A DNA stretch of 64,000 nucleotides from Tachypleus tridentatus (lineage: Eukaryota > Arthropoda > Merostomata > Xiphosura > Limulidae). Both the position numbers and the translations under genes were made by a program. Shown here piece by piece: positions 25,901 to 36,600 of the stretch. Numbering within the stretch: the first letter of the stretch is position 1; every line of letters begins with the position of its first letter. The stretch spans positions 4,340,001-4,404,000 of the forward strand of contig NC_134830.1 of assembly GCF_004210375.1 (NCBI RefSeq), given 5' to 3'. A model generated the notes under the pieces. The model made no database searches and had not been told where the DNA came from. It was given only the letters and a program-made list of their open reading frames with translations.

Positions 25901-26164
25901 TACATCTTCTGCTTCTTGAACGTGAAGGATGGACCCACGCGCTACAAAGTCACTCTATATTATACCATCGTTTTTATGGAGAATTTTATTCTGATAGTAC
26001 TGTGGTACGTACACACAGATCCAACTTTATGGTATCACCTACCTGCCTTTATTGGCATTTTTACAAGCTCACTAATGGGTGTAAGTATCATGGCGATCTA
26101 TTATTGTTTCTGTCATCCCAATGGAAAACTTCCACAAAAAGACCGTCAGGCACGTTGCTGTTAA
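7435..26164 (+). CDS. XK-related (XKR) family membrane protein, whole spliced gene
   Basis: The span covers three coding exons (7435-7949, 20155-20426, 25557-26164) separated by repeat-filled introns. Exon phases agree: 515 + 272 + 608 nt = 1395 nt, i.e. 464 codons plus stop. The joined protein has about nine or ten hydrophobic segments, the family motif ESAPQLVLQ (residues 239-247) and HPNG (449-452) just after the last membrane segment, as in XKR4/6/7-type proteins. Known of the family: multipass plasma-membrane proteins; some members (Xkr8, Xkr4, Xkr9, worm CED-8) are caspase-activated phospholipid scramblases. Scrambling by this protein is inference. The C-terminal tail after HPNG is only about 12 residues, much shorter than vertebrate XKR4. 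The paralogue is not assigned. An upstream 5' exon is likely because exon 1 is preceded by a 3' splice site. Confidence 0.85.
7935..8956 (+). repeat. 30 bp minisatellite made of the XKR exon 1 / intron 1 junction
   Basis: About 34 copies of a 30 bp unit whose core is GGACCAGTGATAAGGTACTG, identical to the last coding bases of XKR exon 1 plus the first intron bases. The dinucleotide after AAG occurs at 7950 and every 30 bp to 8940. By eye 27 of 34 copies keep GT and 7 read GC (before 8371, 8461, 8491, 8641, 8731, 8761, 8791). The first copies alternate two variants (GGAACAAATG and GGGACCAGTG), a 60 bp higher-order unit. Because 30 is a multiple of 3, translation adds a ten-residue motif (YCVCLGPVIR) per unit. 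Long open frames on both strands here are consequences of the repeat. Confidence 0.93.
9234..9548. repeat. 29 bp minisatellite, ~11 copies (intron 1)
   Basis: Core CAGTACGGCTAACTTCAGAC with gradual divergence towards the right end. Confidence 0.9.
9549..16510. repeat. 45 bp minisatellite, ~155 copies (intron 1)
   Basis: Core CAGTATCAATACACTTTTAA joined to CAGCAATGGTATAGAAA or the variant CAGCAATGGTACAGCAA. At 45 bp per unit, short frames such as MVQQQYQYTFKQ open where the TAG-containing variant is absent. Variant blocks recur; for example the GCAACGGTATAG block at 10441 recurs at 10891, 450 bp (10 units) later. Sequence near 16480 loses one base and the array ends. Confidence 0.95.
16511..16973. 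other. Single-copy intron 1 island between arrays
   Basis: No coding or repeat signal seen. Confidence 0.5.
16974..17622. repeat. 47 bp minisatellite, ~14 near-identical copies (intron 1)
   Basis: Core CTTACATAGCGTGGCTTCTC. Very few substitutions between copies (e.g. 17275, 17370, 17565), so it is young or actively homogenised. Unrelated to the 47 bp array at 3.5-4.8 kb. Confidence 0.95.
17700..19297. repeat. 79 bp minisatellite, ~20 copies (intron 1)
   Basis: Landmarks ATAATTCTGACGTTACC and GAACTTGACAGGTGAAATG. The centre is nearly uniform; both edges carry older variants (ACATTACC, GGTCTAAACTATAATTC), the usual edge-decay pattern. Most units contain a CAG|GTGAAA donor-like string. Confidence 0.95.
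19441..19535. repeat. 32 bp tandem repeat, 3 copies
   Basis: Units start at 19441, 19473 and 19505 with ATGTATGGATCACACGTATC. Confidence 0.88.
19536..20140. other. Single-copy end of intron 1
   Basis: AT-rich; leads into the exon 2 acceptor at 20154. A short frame at 19722-19910 is not recognised. Confidence 0.5.
20155..20426 (+). CDS. XKR-like gene, coding exon 2
   Basis: Encodes residues 172 (split codon) to 262 plus one base. The 3' splice site is TTTCTGCATGTAG at 20142-20154 and the 5' splice site is TTACAG|GTAACC (GT at 20427-20428). A basic cytosolic stretch (RSRQFNKQKQRRKFEW) is followed by the family hallmark LLESFMESAPQLVLQIYIL in a membrane segment at about residues 227-253. Reading through the donor meets TAA at 20441. 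The donor lies in the first copy of a 28 bp tandem repeat that continues into the intron. The exon is flanked on both sides by minisatellite-rich introns. Confidence 0.87.
20411..20590 (+). repeat. 28 bp tandem repeat of the XKR exon 2 / intron 2 junction
   Basis: Six copies plus a partial, starting at 20411, 20439, 20467, 20495, 20523 (27 bp, degenerate) and 20550. Each full copy carries TTTCTTACAGGTAACC, i.e. the real exon 2 donor with a short pyrimidine tract and AG before it. Five copies keep an intact CAG|GTAACC. The unit is not a multiple of 3, and the second copy brings an in-frame TAA. Confidence 0.9.
20780..21440. repeat. Compound T-rich tandem repeat (intron 2)
   Basis: Interleaved units built from TTTATCAGTTACTGTTGATT, TCTCAACTCCTGTTCAC and TTGTCTGTTAC. 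Strongly pyrimidine-rich on the plus strand. Small frames (e.g. LSVTLSVTVDFLNSC) are translations of the repeat. Confidence 0.85.
21580..23832. repeat. 51 bp minisatellite, ~44 copies (intron 2)
   Basis: Core GGTCATGTAATAATATAACA plus GTATCACAAGACCTTATTTCC. The 51 bp unit keeps a 635-codon minus-strand frame open (17-residue repeat with SCDTVILLHD); there is no initiation context or domain, so it is treated as spurious. Variant order repeats at 714 bp (14 units): the variants at 22226 and 22345 recur at 22940 and 23059. Confidence 0.95.
23833..24486. other. Single-copy part of intron 2
   Basis: Contains CTGCCCACCAAGGGTATCGA near 23995, faintly like a reversed SINE family 2 B box, too short to call. 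Ends in a pyrimidine tract (TTTGTTTTTCTTTTATCTTG) before 24480. Confidence 0.4.
24487..24984. repeat. 83 bp tandem repeat, 6 near-identical copies (intron 2)
   Basis: Unit starts AGGTTGGTCATAATATTGAT and ends AAAAGCAGATGTCAT with A or G following. Markedly more GC-rich than its surroundings. It is preceded by a pyrimidine tract ending in TGTAG (24480) and followed by a GC-rich single-copy stretch. Confidence 0.93.
24985..25190. other. GC-rich segment with hairpin, possible interspersed repeat
   Basis: About 50% GC in an AT-rich intron. Plus strand stays open for 66 codons (MNIYAKRPDSGLGNMMPW...), with no family recognised. It contains GGAGGGAAACAAGAG and CCGAGAAAACCCAC, resembling a motif common to many metazoan interspersed repeats (GGAAACC...CCGGAGAAAACCCAC). 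A perfect 11 bp inverted repeat, CACAGGACAGG (25118-25128) with its complement (25143-25153), forms a hairpin with a 14 nt loop. A repeat origin seems likelier than an exon. Confidence 0.4.
25200..25535 (-). mobile_element. Jockey-like non-LTR retrotransposon 3' remnant
   Basis: Minus-strand frames read IYNVHIRPLIEYG and then, after a frameshift, HYRKIQVQQNKILRA ... NLPTLGNRLIEMSYKYYLKAE. These match the C-terminal region of jockey-type reverse transcriptases (RP..EYG, then Q.K.LR, then LP.L...I..L). Truncated, frame-broken and sitting antisense in XKR intron 2. Confidence 0.65.
25557..26164 (+). CDS. XKR-like gene, coding exon 3 (C-terminal part, stop)
   Basis: Encodes residues 263-464 and the TAA stop at 26162. 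Two 3' splice sites are possible. TTTTATAG|TTTGCC (exon from 25557) keeps the frame with exon 2 and places LQVASVASSLFELSWAL against the XKR family's LQ...AAASLVSLAWAL region. CCTGCAG|GTGGCG (exon from 25568) would shift the frame. I prefer 25557. Membrane segments are at about 267-285, 305-327, 330-348, 368-385, 394-414 and 420-446, then HPNG (449-452) and a short basic tail ending CC. The last ~60 coding bases and the stop form the first copy of a ~111 bp tandem repeat running into the 3' UTR. Confidence 0.85.
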
Positions 26165-26498
26165 TATTAAAAACCAAAAGAAGCCAGACAACAATCACAT
26201 GATGACAGTCTGTAACTGCTTCTGTCATCGTAATGGAAACCTTCCAGAAAAGACCGTCAGGCACGTTGCTGTTAATATTAAAAACCAAAAGAAGCCAGAC
26301 AACAATCACATGATGACAGTCTGTAACTGCTTCTGTCATCGTAATGGAAACCTTCCAGAAAAGACCGTCAGGCACGTTGCTGTTAATATTAAAAACCAAA
26401 AGAAGCCAGACAACAATCACACGATAACAGTCTACAATGCTTCTGTCATCACAGTGGAAACCTTCCATAATAAAGACCGTGAGGCACGTTACTACTGA
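26105..26498 (+). repeat. ~111 bp tandem repeat of the XKR stop-codon region
   Basis: About 3.6 copies with units starting near 26105, 26217, 26328 and 26438 (landmark TTCTGTCATC). The first copy is the coding end of exon 3 (FCHPNGKLPQKDRQARCC and stop). Later copies lie in the 3' UTR and carry small indels, so they would not encode the same tail in the same frame. Confidence 0.9.
26469..26474 (+). promoter_or_regulatory. Candidate polyadenylation signal AATAAA for the XKR gene
   Basis: AATAAA is present only in the last copy of the 111 bp repeat; the equivalent place in other copies lacks it. A second AATAAA is at 26885-26890. Which one is used cannot be told from sequence. Confidence 0.35.
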
Positions 26499-26499
26499 T

Positions 26500-27034
26500 A
26501 TAATCAACCATCTCTCAAGTACTGCTGAGTTCGACCCAATCTAAAGTCATGAAATGACTGTGATAATCTGTATTGTCTTAATCTACTTTCTTTAATATTT
26601 TTCTATCAAGTGATGGACAGTTCGAAAGACGTTGTATTTATATCTTTTTTTTCTAGACATTCGTACCGGTTTGTATTGATAAGTGTATACAGTTCTATGT
26701 TTGGTGTTGTAATGAGGAAGATAACAAGAGAAATACGAAATCATCACTTGTCCAGCTAGTGTTCGTTAAAACTGTAATTTCAAACCAACAACTACAAAGT
26801 TATTAAGTTTCCTCTGATATGTATATGTCCAACTAAACATTTACCACTAAAATTTCAATCGTTTTAGTCCCTAAATAGGTTATAAATAAAATCGGATCGA
26901 GTTCTGCTCTTCGTACAAAAAAATTAGCATAAGAACTGTATTATGAAGCCAAAACAAAAAGACAACACACCATCATCAGTGGAGATGATTTGGATAATTA
27001 TGCAAATAAGATGAATAAAACGACTCAGATTTGT
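26500..27034. other. Sequence after the XKR gene
   Basis: Probably 3' UTR or flank; AATAAA at 26885-26890; otherwise nothing recognised. Confidence 0.45.
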
Positions 27035-27135
27035 TCTTTTCTTATGGAATTAAGCACAGAGCTACATATTGAGTTATGCGTGCTCTAACCACCACAGGTA
27101 TCGAAATCAAAATTCTAGCGGTGCCACTGAGAGGA
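27035..27135 (-). mobile_element. SINE (family 2), minus strand
   Basis: Plus-strand reading AAGCACAGAGCTACA ... CACCACAGGTATCGAAAT is the diverged reverse complement of the family 2 layout seen at 1530-1625 (B-box-like GGTTTCGATACC). Confidence 0.5.
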
Positions 27136-27942
27136 ACTGTAGAAATTCAAGACAATGAAAAATATATTTATAAAAATGTACGTAAGCTTCGTTACGATGA
27201 AATACACACATCAACGTGTTAGCAGAGATATGAAGTCGTGAGGGAAATTAATACATTGAAGAAAGAGAGTTTCATTTATCTTATGTTACAAATATTTGGC
27301 ACAAACATTAGAGGCAAACACTTTTATATTATTCTCTTCAAACCAGATATTATATGTATGTATGTATATGAAGCTTACTGTGTAGGAAAAACAATATTAA
27401 ATTACAATTTAAAAGACGAAAATATTTTGTACTAATGATTAAAACTGTACAAAATTTAGAACTATTTTAAAACCCACCACACTTTGACGGGAAATATTTA
27501 CAGCAAACAATAAATGAAACTCTATTTCTTCAATGTATCAATTTCCCTCATGGCATCATAATTTTGATAACACGTTTATGTGTGCGTGTGTTTCATCTTA
27601 ACCAAGTTTATGCACGCTTTTGGAAATATATTTTCGTCTTGAATCTCCACCTGATTCTGAAGTCTTTAGCGCTATCTCTCGACCATTTTCCGAATTATTA
27701 CTGAAAAACATTTGTATGAATTCAATTATCACAAAAATAATACAGTGATATATATTTATTGCATTGCGTTCTCTATGTTGGAACAGGCCAATATCCACAG
27801 AACTTCAACTAATTAAGTTTCAAGTTCACAGAAACATTATGTACATTTCTTATGGTATAATCTGTCGTGTAAGTGACAGGTGTTATGATGTCATAGAAAT
27901 TATTCTCAAAGAATGTGAAGAAAGGTAACTGTTTATTAGTAA
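27136..27942. other. Unassigned AT-rich sequence
   Basis: No gene supported; small frames on both strands look random. Confidence 0.5.
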
Positions 27943-28218
27943 CACAAAGAAGTAATCCATAAAGTAAGACAAAGAAGTAATCCATAAAGTAACACAAGGA
28001 AGTAATCCATAAAGTAACACAAAGAAGTAATCCATAAAGTAAGACAATGAAGTAATCCATAAAGTAAGACAGTGAAGTAATCCATAAAGTAAGACAGTGA
28101 AGTAATCCATAAAGTAAAACAAAGAAGTAATCCATAAAGTAAGACAATGAAGTAATCCATAAAGTAAGACAGTGAAGTAATCCATAAAGTAAGACAATGA
28201 AGTAATCCATAAAGTAAA
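27943..28218. repeat. 25 bp minisatellite, ~11 copies
   Basis: Core AAGTAATCCATAAAGTAAGA. Three units make 75 bp, so all three minus-strand frames stay open as the same 25-residue pattern; spurious. Confidence 0.92.
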
Positions 28219-28296
28219 ACAATGTTAATGTCCGTCTTCTTTTTCGTTGTTAATCAGTAGGTCAGTGATACTTCGAAGTTATCTAACAAATTATGT

Positions 28297-28962
28297 AAAT
28301 GTATCATAAATACTTAAATTATCCCACTAATCCTGTACGTGCATCATAAATACTTAAATTATCCCACCAATCCCGCACATGCATCATAAATATTTAAGTT
28401 ATCCCACCAATCCCGTACGTGCATCATAAATATTTAAGTTATCCCACCAATCCCGTGCGTGCATCATAAATATTTAAGTTATCCCACCAATCCCGTGCGT
28501 GCATCATAAATATTTAAGTTATCCCACCAATTCCGTGCGTGCATCATAAATATTTAAGTTATCCCACCAATCCCGTACGTGCATCATAAATATTTAAGTT
28601 ATCCCACCAATCCCGTGCGTGCATCATAAATATTTAAGTTATCCCACCAATCCGTGCGTGCATAATAAATATTTAAGTTATCCCACCAATCCCGTGCGTG
28701 CATAATAAATATTTAAGTTATCCCACCAATCCCGCACGTGCACCATAAATATTTAAATTATCCCACCAATCCTGCACGTGCACCATAAATATTTAAGTTA
28801 TCCCACCAATCCCGTGCGTGCATCATAAATATTTAAGTTATCCCACCAATCCGTGCGTGCATAATAAATATTTAAGTTATCCCACCAATCCCGCACGTGC
28901 ACCATAAATATTTAAATTATCCCACCAATCCTGCACGTGCACCATAAATATTTAAGTCATCG
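28297..28962. repeat. 40 bp minisatellite, ~16 copies
   Basis: Core CATAAATATTTAAGTTATCC with CACCAATCCCGTGCGTG. A pair of variant units near 28715-28800 recurs near 28880-28960, so block duplication has occurred. Confidence 0.93.
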
Positions 28963-29722
28963 CACCAATTATATAAATATATAAATAACTACAATATTCC
29001 TATGTCTGCGCTCCAGATAAGGAGGAGAGCAGTTTACGGAGGACTTGGAATCTGACTCCATGTATTCTGCTAACCTGCTTGAGGTCCTGCCCAGATACAA
29101 GATCCTTCTTATTTTCTCAATTAATAATACGTGTCTCTTCTAACCAAATGTTAGAGCAATTATTACAACTATCACTAGAGAAACCACACAAAATAAATTA
29201 TTATAAATCTGGTCAGTAGTAAATGTGGCCAATGGAATTTGAATTGAACTTCATTATACCAAAGCAAAACTCACAGATAACAATCAATTGATTTCCCATC
29301 GTTAAACTTTCTCTATCAATAACTCTCTTTTTCAGACTGGATATAGAAACATAGCTTTTAAAGTTGTGCCTGTGTCTCTTCAAAATTAAACTGTTTGATT
29401 GTTTGTCCAGGTTTATCAGTATACAAAGTAGTGTCAGTACATTATATTACAATACAAATCACCAAGCCAAGTGAAAACCACAGCCGATATAAAGTCGCAA
29501 TGTAACGGCATGTATCAGAAGTATATTTTAACATTGTTTCGCATTCGTAAGCAGTGTGATGTCATCGAAGAGTTACTGCTTTTGAGAAGAGTATGTAACA
29601 GTCCTTTCCAACGTAAAATATATACACACTCAAATCAAAGATTTATAATTTCCAAGACAATCCCTGTACTTGATAATATTAGAAAGCATAAGAATGTAGA
29701 TTAACTTGGTGAATCAGGACCA
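28963..29722. other. Unassigned sequence
   Basis: A 77-codon plus-strand frame (29471-29704) has no recognisable motif. Confidence 0.45.
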
Positions 29723-29938
29723 TTCAGAATGAGACCTGCAGAAAGTCGTCTCCCATCAGTGACAAGGAAACTGTGGCGTTTTCTAACAGGTTAGGATCCA
29801 GGAACACAAAGGCCTCGGGAAACAGTAACCAGTAAAATGAAGAAGAATCCCGGTCTGGAAAAGTGACATAAGTCACTTGTACATAAGTGTCTTCCACAAT
29901 ATGTATCATATCTGCCCTCACATACCTCCAGCAGCTGG
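29723..29938 (-). CDS. Possible coding exon or gene remnant, unrecognised
   Basis: The minus strand from an acceptor-like TTTGATTCTCCAG (29939 and upstream) reads WRYVRADMIHIVEDTYVQV, then TYVTFPDRDSSSFYWLLF and PEAFVFLDPNLLENATVSLS, ending ...DDFLQVSF with a TGA at 29724. Base composition and residue content look like a beta-rich extracellular protein more than random AT-rich DNA. No ATG in a good context, no confident family and no matching neighbouring exon. It could be a terminal exon, a pseudogene piece or part of an old transposon. Confidence 0.3.
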
Positions 29939-30185
29939 AGAATCAAACCGGTAATCCTGCTATTCCATATAAAGACTTATCGGTCAAGTTGCTTAAATCA
30001 GTGGTTATGGACCTATGGTGAAACTGACGCTTGGTCACCACTGCTCTCGTAAACTAGACAGAATATGGAAATTACAGGGGAGGAAGAACGGGCTTTGTGG
30101 TTGACAGCCTTAGGACTGAGGGTTTTCACTAAGACGAACAAGGCTCATTTCTTCGGTTTTGTTTCCTGAGGTTTATAACAAATAT

Positions 30186-30456
30186 GAGATTTATACATGT
30201 AAAAACGGCTCGTTTGGGTTGAGAAAATATTTTACGTTGCGGAGCGAACAACGTTTCGACCTTCTTCGGTCATCGTCAGGTTCTCGACATCACTAACTAT
30301 GAGATTACTCACGGTGCTCGCTTCGAAACATGTGGTCAGCTTCGGGTCAGTTTCTTTGTGAACCTGACGATGACCGAAGAATGTCGAAACATTGTTCGCT
30401 CTTCTATGTAAAATATTTCTCAACCCAAACGAGCCGTTTTTGCATATAAATTTCTC
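30186..30456. mobile_element. Foldback (long inverted repeat) element
   Basis: The left arm contains AAAAACGGCTCGTTTGGGTT, GAGCGAACAA and TCGGTCATCGTCAGGTTC. The right arm (from about 30359) holds the reverse complement: GAACCTGACGATGACCGAAG, TTGTTCGCTC and AACCCAAACGAGCCGTTTTT. Arms are about 100 bp with a central stretch of about 75 bp. The arms differ at several positions. A non-autonomous DNA element (MITE/foldback) is the likely class; no transposase seen. Confidence 0.75.
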
Positions 30457-30690
30457 TACAAGTGGGTTTTCTGCATCACTGAAATGACAAATGTTTTAGT
30501 ACAGTAGTGCCATCTTCTGGTTTAAAACAGTACTGTGTTTATAGCATTAACATTTAAGACAATAAAGAAATTTAAGAATAAACAGATGTTAAATGTGTAG
30601 AAACATTAAATAAAAACCAGAATATCAAAATCTCATATAAACGTTACAACACATTCCTGGATATTTCACAAGTCTTCTGATTTTAAACAC

Positions 30691-33600
30691 TATAATTCTA
30701 TGTTTGTGTCTCTTTTCAAAACCACACAAACCGCTATTGTACAATCAGAATTACACTTTATAATTCTATCTTTGTGTCTATTTTTAAAACCTTACAAACC
30801 GCTACTGTACAATCAGAATTACTTTATAATTCTATGTTTGTGTCTATTTTAAACCCTTACAAACCGCTATTGTACAATCAGAATTACACTTTATAATTCT
30901 ATGTTTGTGTCTATTTTTAAACCCTTACAAACCGCTATTGTACAATCAGAATTACACTTTATAATTCTATGTTTGTGTCTATTTTTAAACCTTACAAACC
31001 GCTATTGTACAATCAGAATTACACTTTATAATTCTATGTTTGTGTCTATTTTTAAACCCTTACAAACCGCTATTGTACAATCAGAATTACACTTTATAAT
31101 TCTATGTTTGTGTCTATTTTTAAAACCTTACAAACCGCTATTGTACAATCAGAATTACACTTTATAATTCTATGTTTGTGTCTATTTTAAAACCTTACAA
31201 ACCGCTATTGTACAATCAGAATTACACTTTATAATTCTATGTTTGTGTCTATTTTTAAACCGTTACAAACCGCTATTGTACAATCAGAATTACTTTATAA
31301 TTCTATGTTTGTGTCTATTTTAAAACCTTACAAACTATTGTACAATCAGAATTACACTTTATAATTCTATGTTTGTGTCTATTTTTAAAACCTTACAAAC
31401 CGCTATTGTACAATCAGAATTACACTTTATAATTCTATGTTTGTGTCTATTTTTAAAACCTTACAAACCGCTATTGTACAATCAGAATTACACTTTATAA
31501 TTCTATGTTTGTGTCTATTTTAAAACCTTACAAACCGCTATTGTACAATCAGAATTACACTTTATAATTCTATGTTTGTGTCTATTTTAAAACCTTACAA
31601 ACCGCTATTGTACAATCAGAATTACACTTTATAATTCTATGTTTGTGTCTATTTTTAAAACCTTACAAACCGCTATTGTACAATCAGAATTACACTTTAT
31701 AATTCTATGTTTGTGTCTATTTTTAAAACCTTACAAACCGCTATTGTACAATCAGAATTACACTTTATAATTCTATGTTTGTGTCTATTTTTAAAACCTT
31801 ACAAACCGCTATTGTACAATCAGAATTACACTTTATAATTCTATGTTTGTGTCTATTTTAAAACCTTACAAACCGCTATTGTACAATCAGAATTACACTT
31901 TATAATTCTATGTTTGTGTCTATTTTAAAACCTTACAAACCGCTATTGTACAATCAGAATTACACTTTATAATTCTATGTTTGTGTCTATTTTATTGTAC
32001 AATCAGAATTACACTTTATAATTCTATGTTTGTGTCTATTTTTAAAACCTTACAAACCGCTATTGTACAATCAGAATTACACTTTATAATTCTATGTTTG
32101 TGTCTATTTTTAAAACCTTACAAACCGCTATTGTACAATCAGAATTACACTTTATAATTCTATGTTTGTGTCTATGTTTGTGTCTATTTTAAACCTTACA
32201 AACCGCTATTGTATCAGAATTACACTTTATAATTCTATGTTTGTGTCTATTTTAAACCCTTACAAACCGCTATTGTTGTACAATCAGAATTACACTTTAT
32301 AATTCTATGTTTGTGTCTATTTTTAAAACCTTACAAACCGCTATTGTACAATCAGAATTACACTTTATAATTCTATGTTTGTGTCTATTTTAAACCCTTA
32401 CAAACCGCTATTGTACAATCAGAATTACACTTTATAATTCTATGTTTGTGTCTATTTTTAAAACCTTACAAACCGCTATTGTACAATCAGAATTACACTT
32501 TATAATTCTATGTTTGTGTCTATTTTAAATTCTATGTTTGTGTCTATTTTACAAACCGCTATTGTACAATCAGAATTACACTTTATAATTCTATGTTTGT
32601 GTCTATTTTTAAAACCTTACAAACCGCTATTGTACAATCAGAATTACACTTTATAATTCTATGTTTGTGTCTATTTTAAAACCTTACAAACCGCTATTGT
32701 ACAATCAGAATTACACTTTATAATTCTATGTTTGTGTCTATTTTTAAAACCTTACAAACCGCTATTGTACAATCAGAATTACACTTTATAATTCTATGTT
32801 TGTGTCTATTTTAAAACCTTACAAACCGCTATTGTACAATCAGAATTACACTTTATAATTCTATGTTTGTGTCTATTTTTAAAACCTTACAAACCGCTAT
32901 TGTACAATCAGAATTACACTTTATAATTCTATGTTTGTGTCTATTTTTAAAACCCTTACAAACCGCTATTGTACAATCAGAATTACACTTTATAATATGT
33001 TTGTGTCTATTTTATGCTATTGTACAATCAGAATTACACTTTATAATTCTATGTTTGTGTCTATTTTTAAAACCTTACAAACCGCTATTGTACAATCAGA
33101 ATTACACTTTATAATTCTATGTTTGTGTCTATTTTTAAAACCTTACAAACCGCTATTGTACAATCAGAATTACACTTTATAATTCTATGTTTGTGTCTAT
33201 TTTTAAAACCCTTACAAACCGCTATTGTACAATCAGAATTACACTTTATAATTCTATGTTTGTGTCTATTTTTAAAATTCCTTACAAACCGCTATTGTAC
33301 AATCAGAATTACACTTTATAATTCTATGTTTGTGTCTATTTTAAAACCTTACAAACCGCTATTGTACAATCAGAATTACACTTTATAATTCTATGTTTGT
33401 GTCTATTTTTAAAACCTTACAAACCGCTATTGTACAATCAGAATTACACTTTATAATTCTATGTTTGTGTCTATTTTAAAACCTTACAAACCGCTATTGT
33501 ACAATCAGAATTACACTTTATAATTCTATGTTTGTGTCTATTTTTAAACCCTTACAAACCGCTATTGTACAATCAGCTAATGTTTGTGTCTATTTTTTAT

Positions 33601-36600
33601 TGTACAATCAGAATTACACTTTATAATTCTATGTTTGTGTCTATTTTTAAAACCTTACAAACCGCTATTGTACAATCAGAATTACACTTTATAATTCTAT
33701 GTTTGTGTCTATTTTTAAAACCTTACAAACCGCTATTGTACAATCAGAATTACACTTTATAATTCTATGTTTGTGTCTATTTTTAAACCTTACAAACCGC
33801 TATTGTACAATCAGAATTACACTTTATAATTCTATGTTTGTGTCTATTTTTAAACCCTTACAAACCGCTATTGTACAATCAGAATTACACTTTATAATTC
33901 TATGTTTGTGTCTATTTTTAAACCTTACAAACCGCTATTGTACAATCAGAATTACACTTTATAATTCTATGTTTGTGTCTATTTTTAAAACCTTACAAAC
34001 CGCTATTGTACAATCAGAATTACACTTTATAATTCTATGTTTGTGTCTATTTTTAAAACCTTACAAACCGCTATTGTACAATCAGAATTACACTTTATAA
34101 TTCTATGTTTGTGTCTATTTTATTGTAAATCAGAATTACACTTTATAATTCTATGTTTGTGTCTATTTTTAAAACCTTACAAACCGCTATTGTACAATCA
34201 GAATTACACTTTATAATTCTATGTTTGTGTCTATTTTAAAAACCTTACAAACCGCTATTGTACAATCAGAATTACACTTTATAATTCTATGTTTGTGTCT
34301 ATTTTTAAAACCTTACAAACCGCTATTGTACAATCAGAATTACACTTTATAATTCTATGTTTGTGTCTATTTTTAAAACCTTACAAACCGCTATTGTACA
34401 ATCAGAATTACACTTTATAATTCTATGTTTGTGTCTATTTTTAAACCCTTACAAACCGCTATTGTACAATCAGAATTACACTTTATAATTCTATGTTTGT
34501 GTCTATTTTTAAAACCTTACAAACCGCTATTGTACAATCAGAATTACACTTATAATATGTTTGTGTCTTTTTAAAACCTTACAAACCGCTATTGTACAAT
34601 CAGAATTACACTTTATAATTCTATGTCTATTTTGTGTCTATTTTTAATTCTACCTTACAAACCGCTATTGTACAATCAGAATTACACTTTATAATTCTAT
34701 GTTTGTGTCTATTTTTAAAACCTTACAAACCGCTATTGTACAATCAGAATTACACTTTATAATTCTATGTTTGTGTCTATTTTCAAAACCTTTATAATTC
34801 TACAAACCGCTATTGTACAATCAGAATTACACTTTATAATTCTATGTTTGTGTCTATTTTTAAAACCTTACAAACCGCTATTGTACAATCAGAATTACAC
34901 TTTATAATTCTATGTTTGTGTCTATTTTTAAAACCTTACAAACCGCTATTGTACAATCAGAATTACACTTTATAATTCTATGTTTGTGTCTATTTTTAAA
35001 ACCTTACAAACCGCTATTGTACAATCAGAATTACACTTTATAATTCTATGTTTGTGTCTATTTTTAAACCCTTACAAACCGCTATTGTACAATCAGAATT
35101 ACACTTTATAATTCTATGTTTGTGTCTATTTTAAAACCTTACAAACCGCTATTGTACAATCAGAATTACACTTTATAATTCTATGTTTGTGTCTATTTTA
35201 ACACCTTACAAACCGCTATTGTACAATCAGAATTACACTTTATAATTCTATGTTTGTGTCTATTTTTAAAACCTTACAAACCGCTATTGTACAATCAGAA
35301 TTACACTTTATAATTCTATGTTTGTGTCTATTTTAAACCTTACAAACCGCTATTGTACAATCAGAATTACACTTTATAATTCTATGTTTGTGTCTATTTT
35401 AAAACCTTACAAACCGCTATTGTACAATCAGAATTACACTTTATAATTCTATGTTTGTGTCTATTTTTAAAACCTTACAAACCGCTATTGTACAATCAGA
35501 ATTACACTTTATAATTCTATGTTTGTGTCTATTTTTAAAACCCTTACAAACCGCTATTGTACAATCAGAATTACACTTTATAATTCTATGTTTGTGTCTA
35601 TTTTTTAAAACCTTACAAACTTTATAATTCGCTATTGTACAATCAGAATTACACTTTATAATTCTATGTTTGTGTCTATTTTAAAACCCTTACAAACCGC
35701 TATTGTACAATCAGAATTACACTTTATAATTCTATGTTTGTGTCTATTTTTAAAACCTTACAAACCGCTATTGTACAATCAGAATTACACTTTATAATTC
35801 TATGTTTGTGTCTATTTTACAAACCTGCTGTACAATCAGAAAACCGCTATTGTACAATCAGAATTACACTTTATAATTCTATGTTTGTGTCTATATTTTA
35901 AACACCTTACAAACCGCTATTGTACAATCAGAATTACACTTTATAATTCTATGTTTGTGTCTATTTTAAAACCTTACAAACCGCTATTGTACAATCAGAA
36001 TTACACTTTATAATTCTATGTTTGTGTCTATTTTTAAAACCTTACAAACCGCTATTGTACAATCAGAATTACACTTTATAATTCTATGTTTGTGTCTATT
36101 TTTAAAACCTTACAAACCGCTATTGTACAATCAGAATTACACTTTATAATTCTATGTTTGTGTCTATTTTTTAAAACCGCTGTTGTACAATACAAACTTT
36201 ATAATTCTATGTTTGTGCTATTGTACAATCAGAATTACACTTTATAATTCTATGTTTGTGTCTATTTTTTAAAATTCTATGTTTGTGTCTATTTTACAAA
36301 CCGCTATTGTACAATCAGAATTACACTTTATAATTCTATGTTTGTGTCTATTTTAAAACCTTACAAACCGCTATTGTACAATCAGAATTACACTTTTATA
36401 ATTCTATGTTTGTGTCTATTTTTAAAACCCTACAAACCGCTATTGTACAATCAGAATTACACTTTATAATTCTATGTTTGTGTCTATTTTAAAACCTTAC
36501 AAACCGCTATTGTACAATCAGAATTACACTTTATAATTCTATGTTTGTGTCTATTTTAAAACCTTACAAACCGCTATTGTACAATCAGAATTACACTTTA

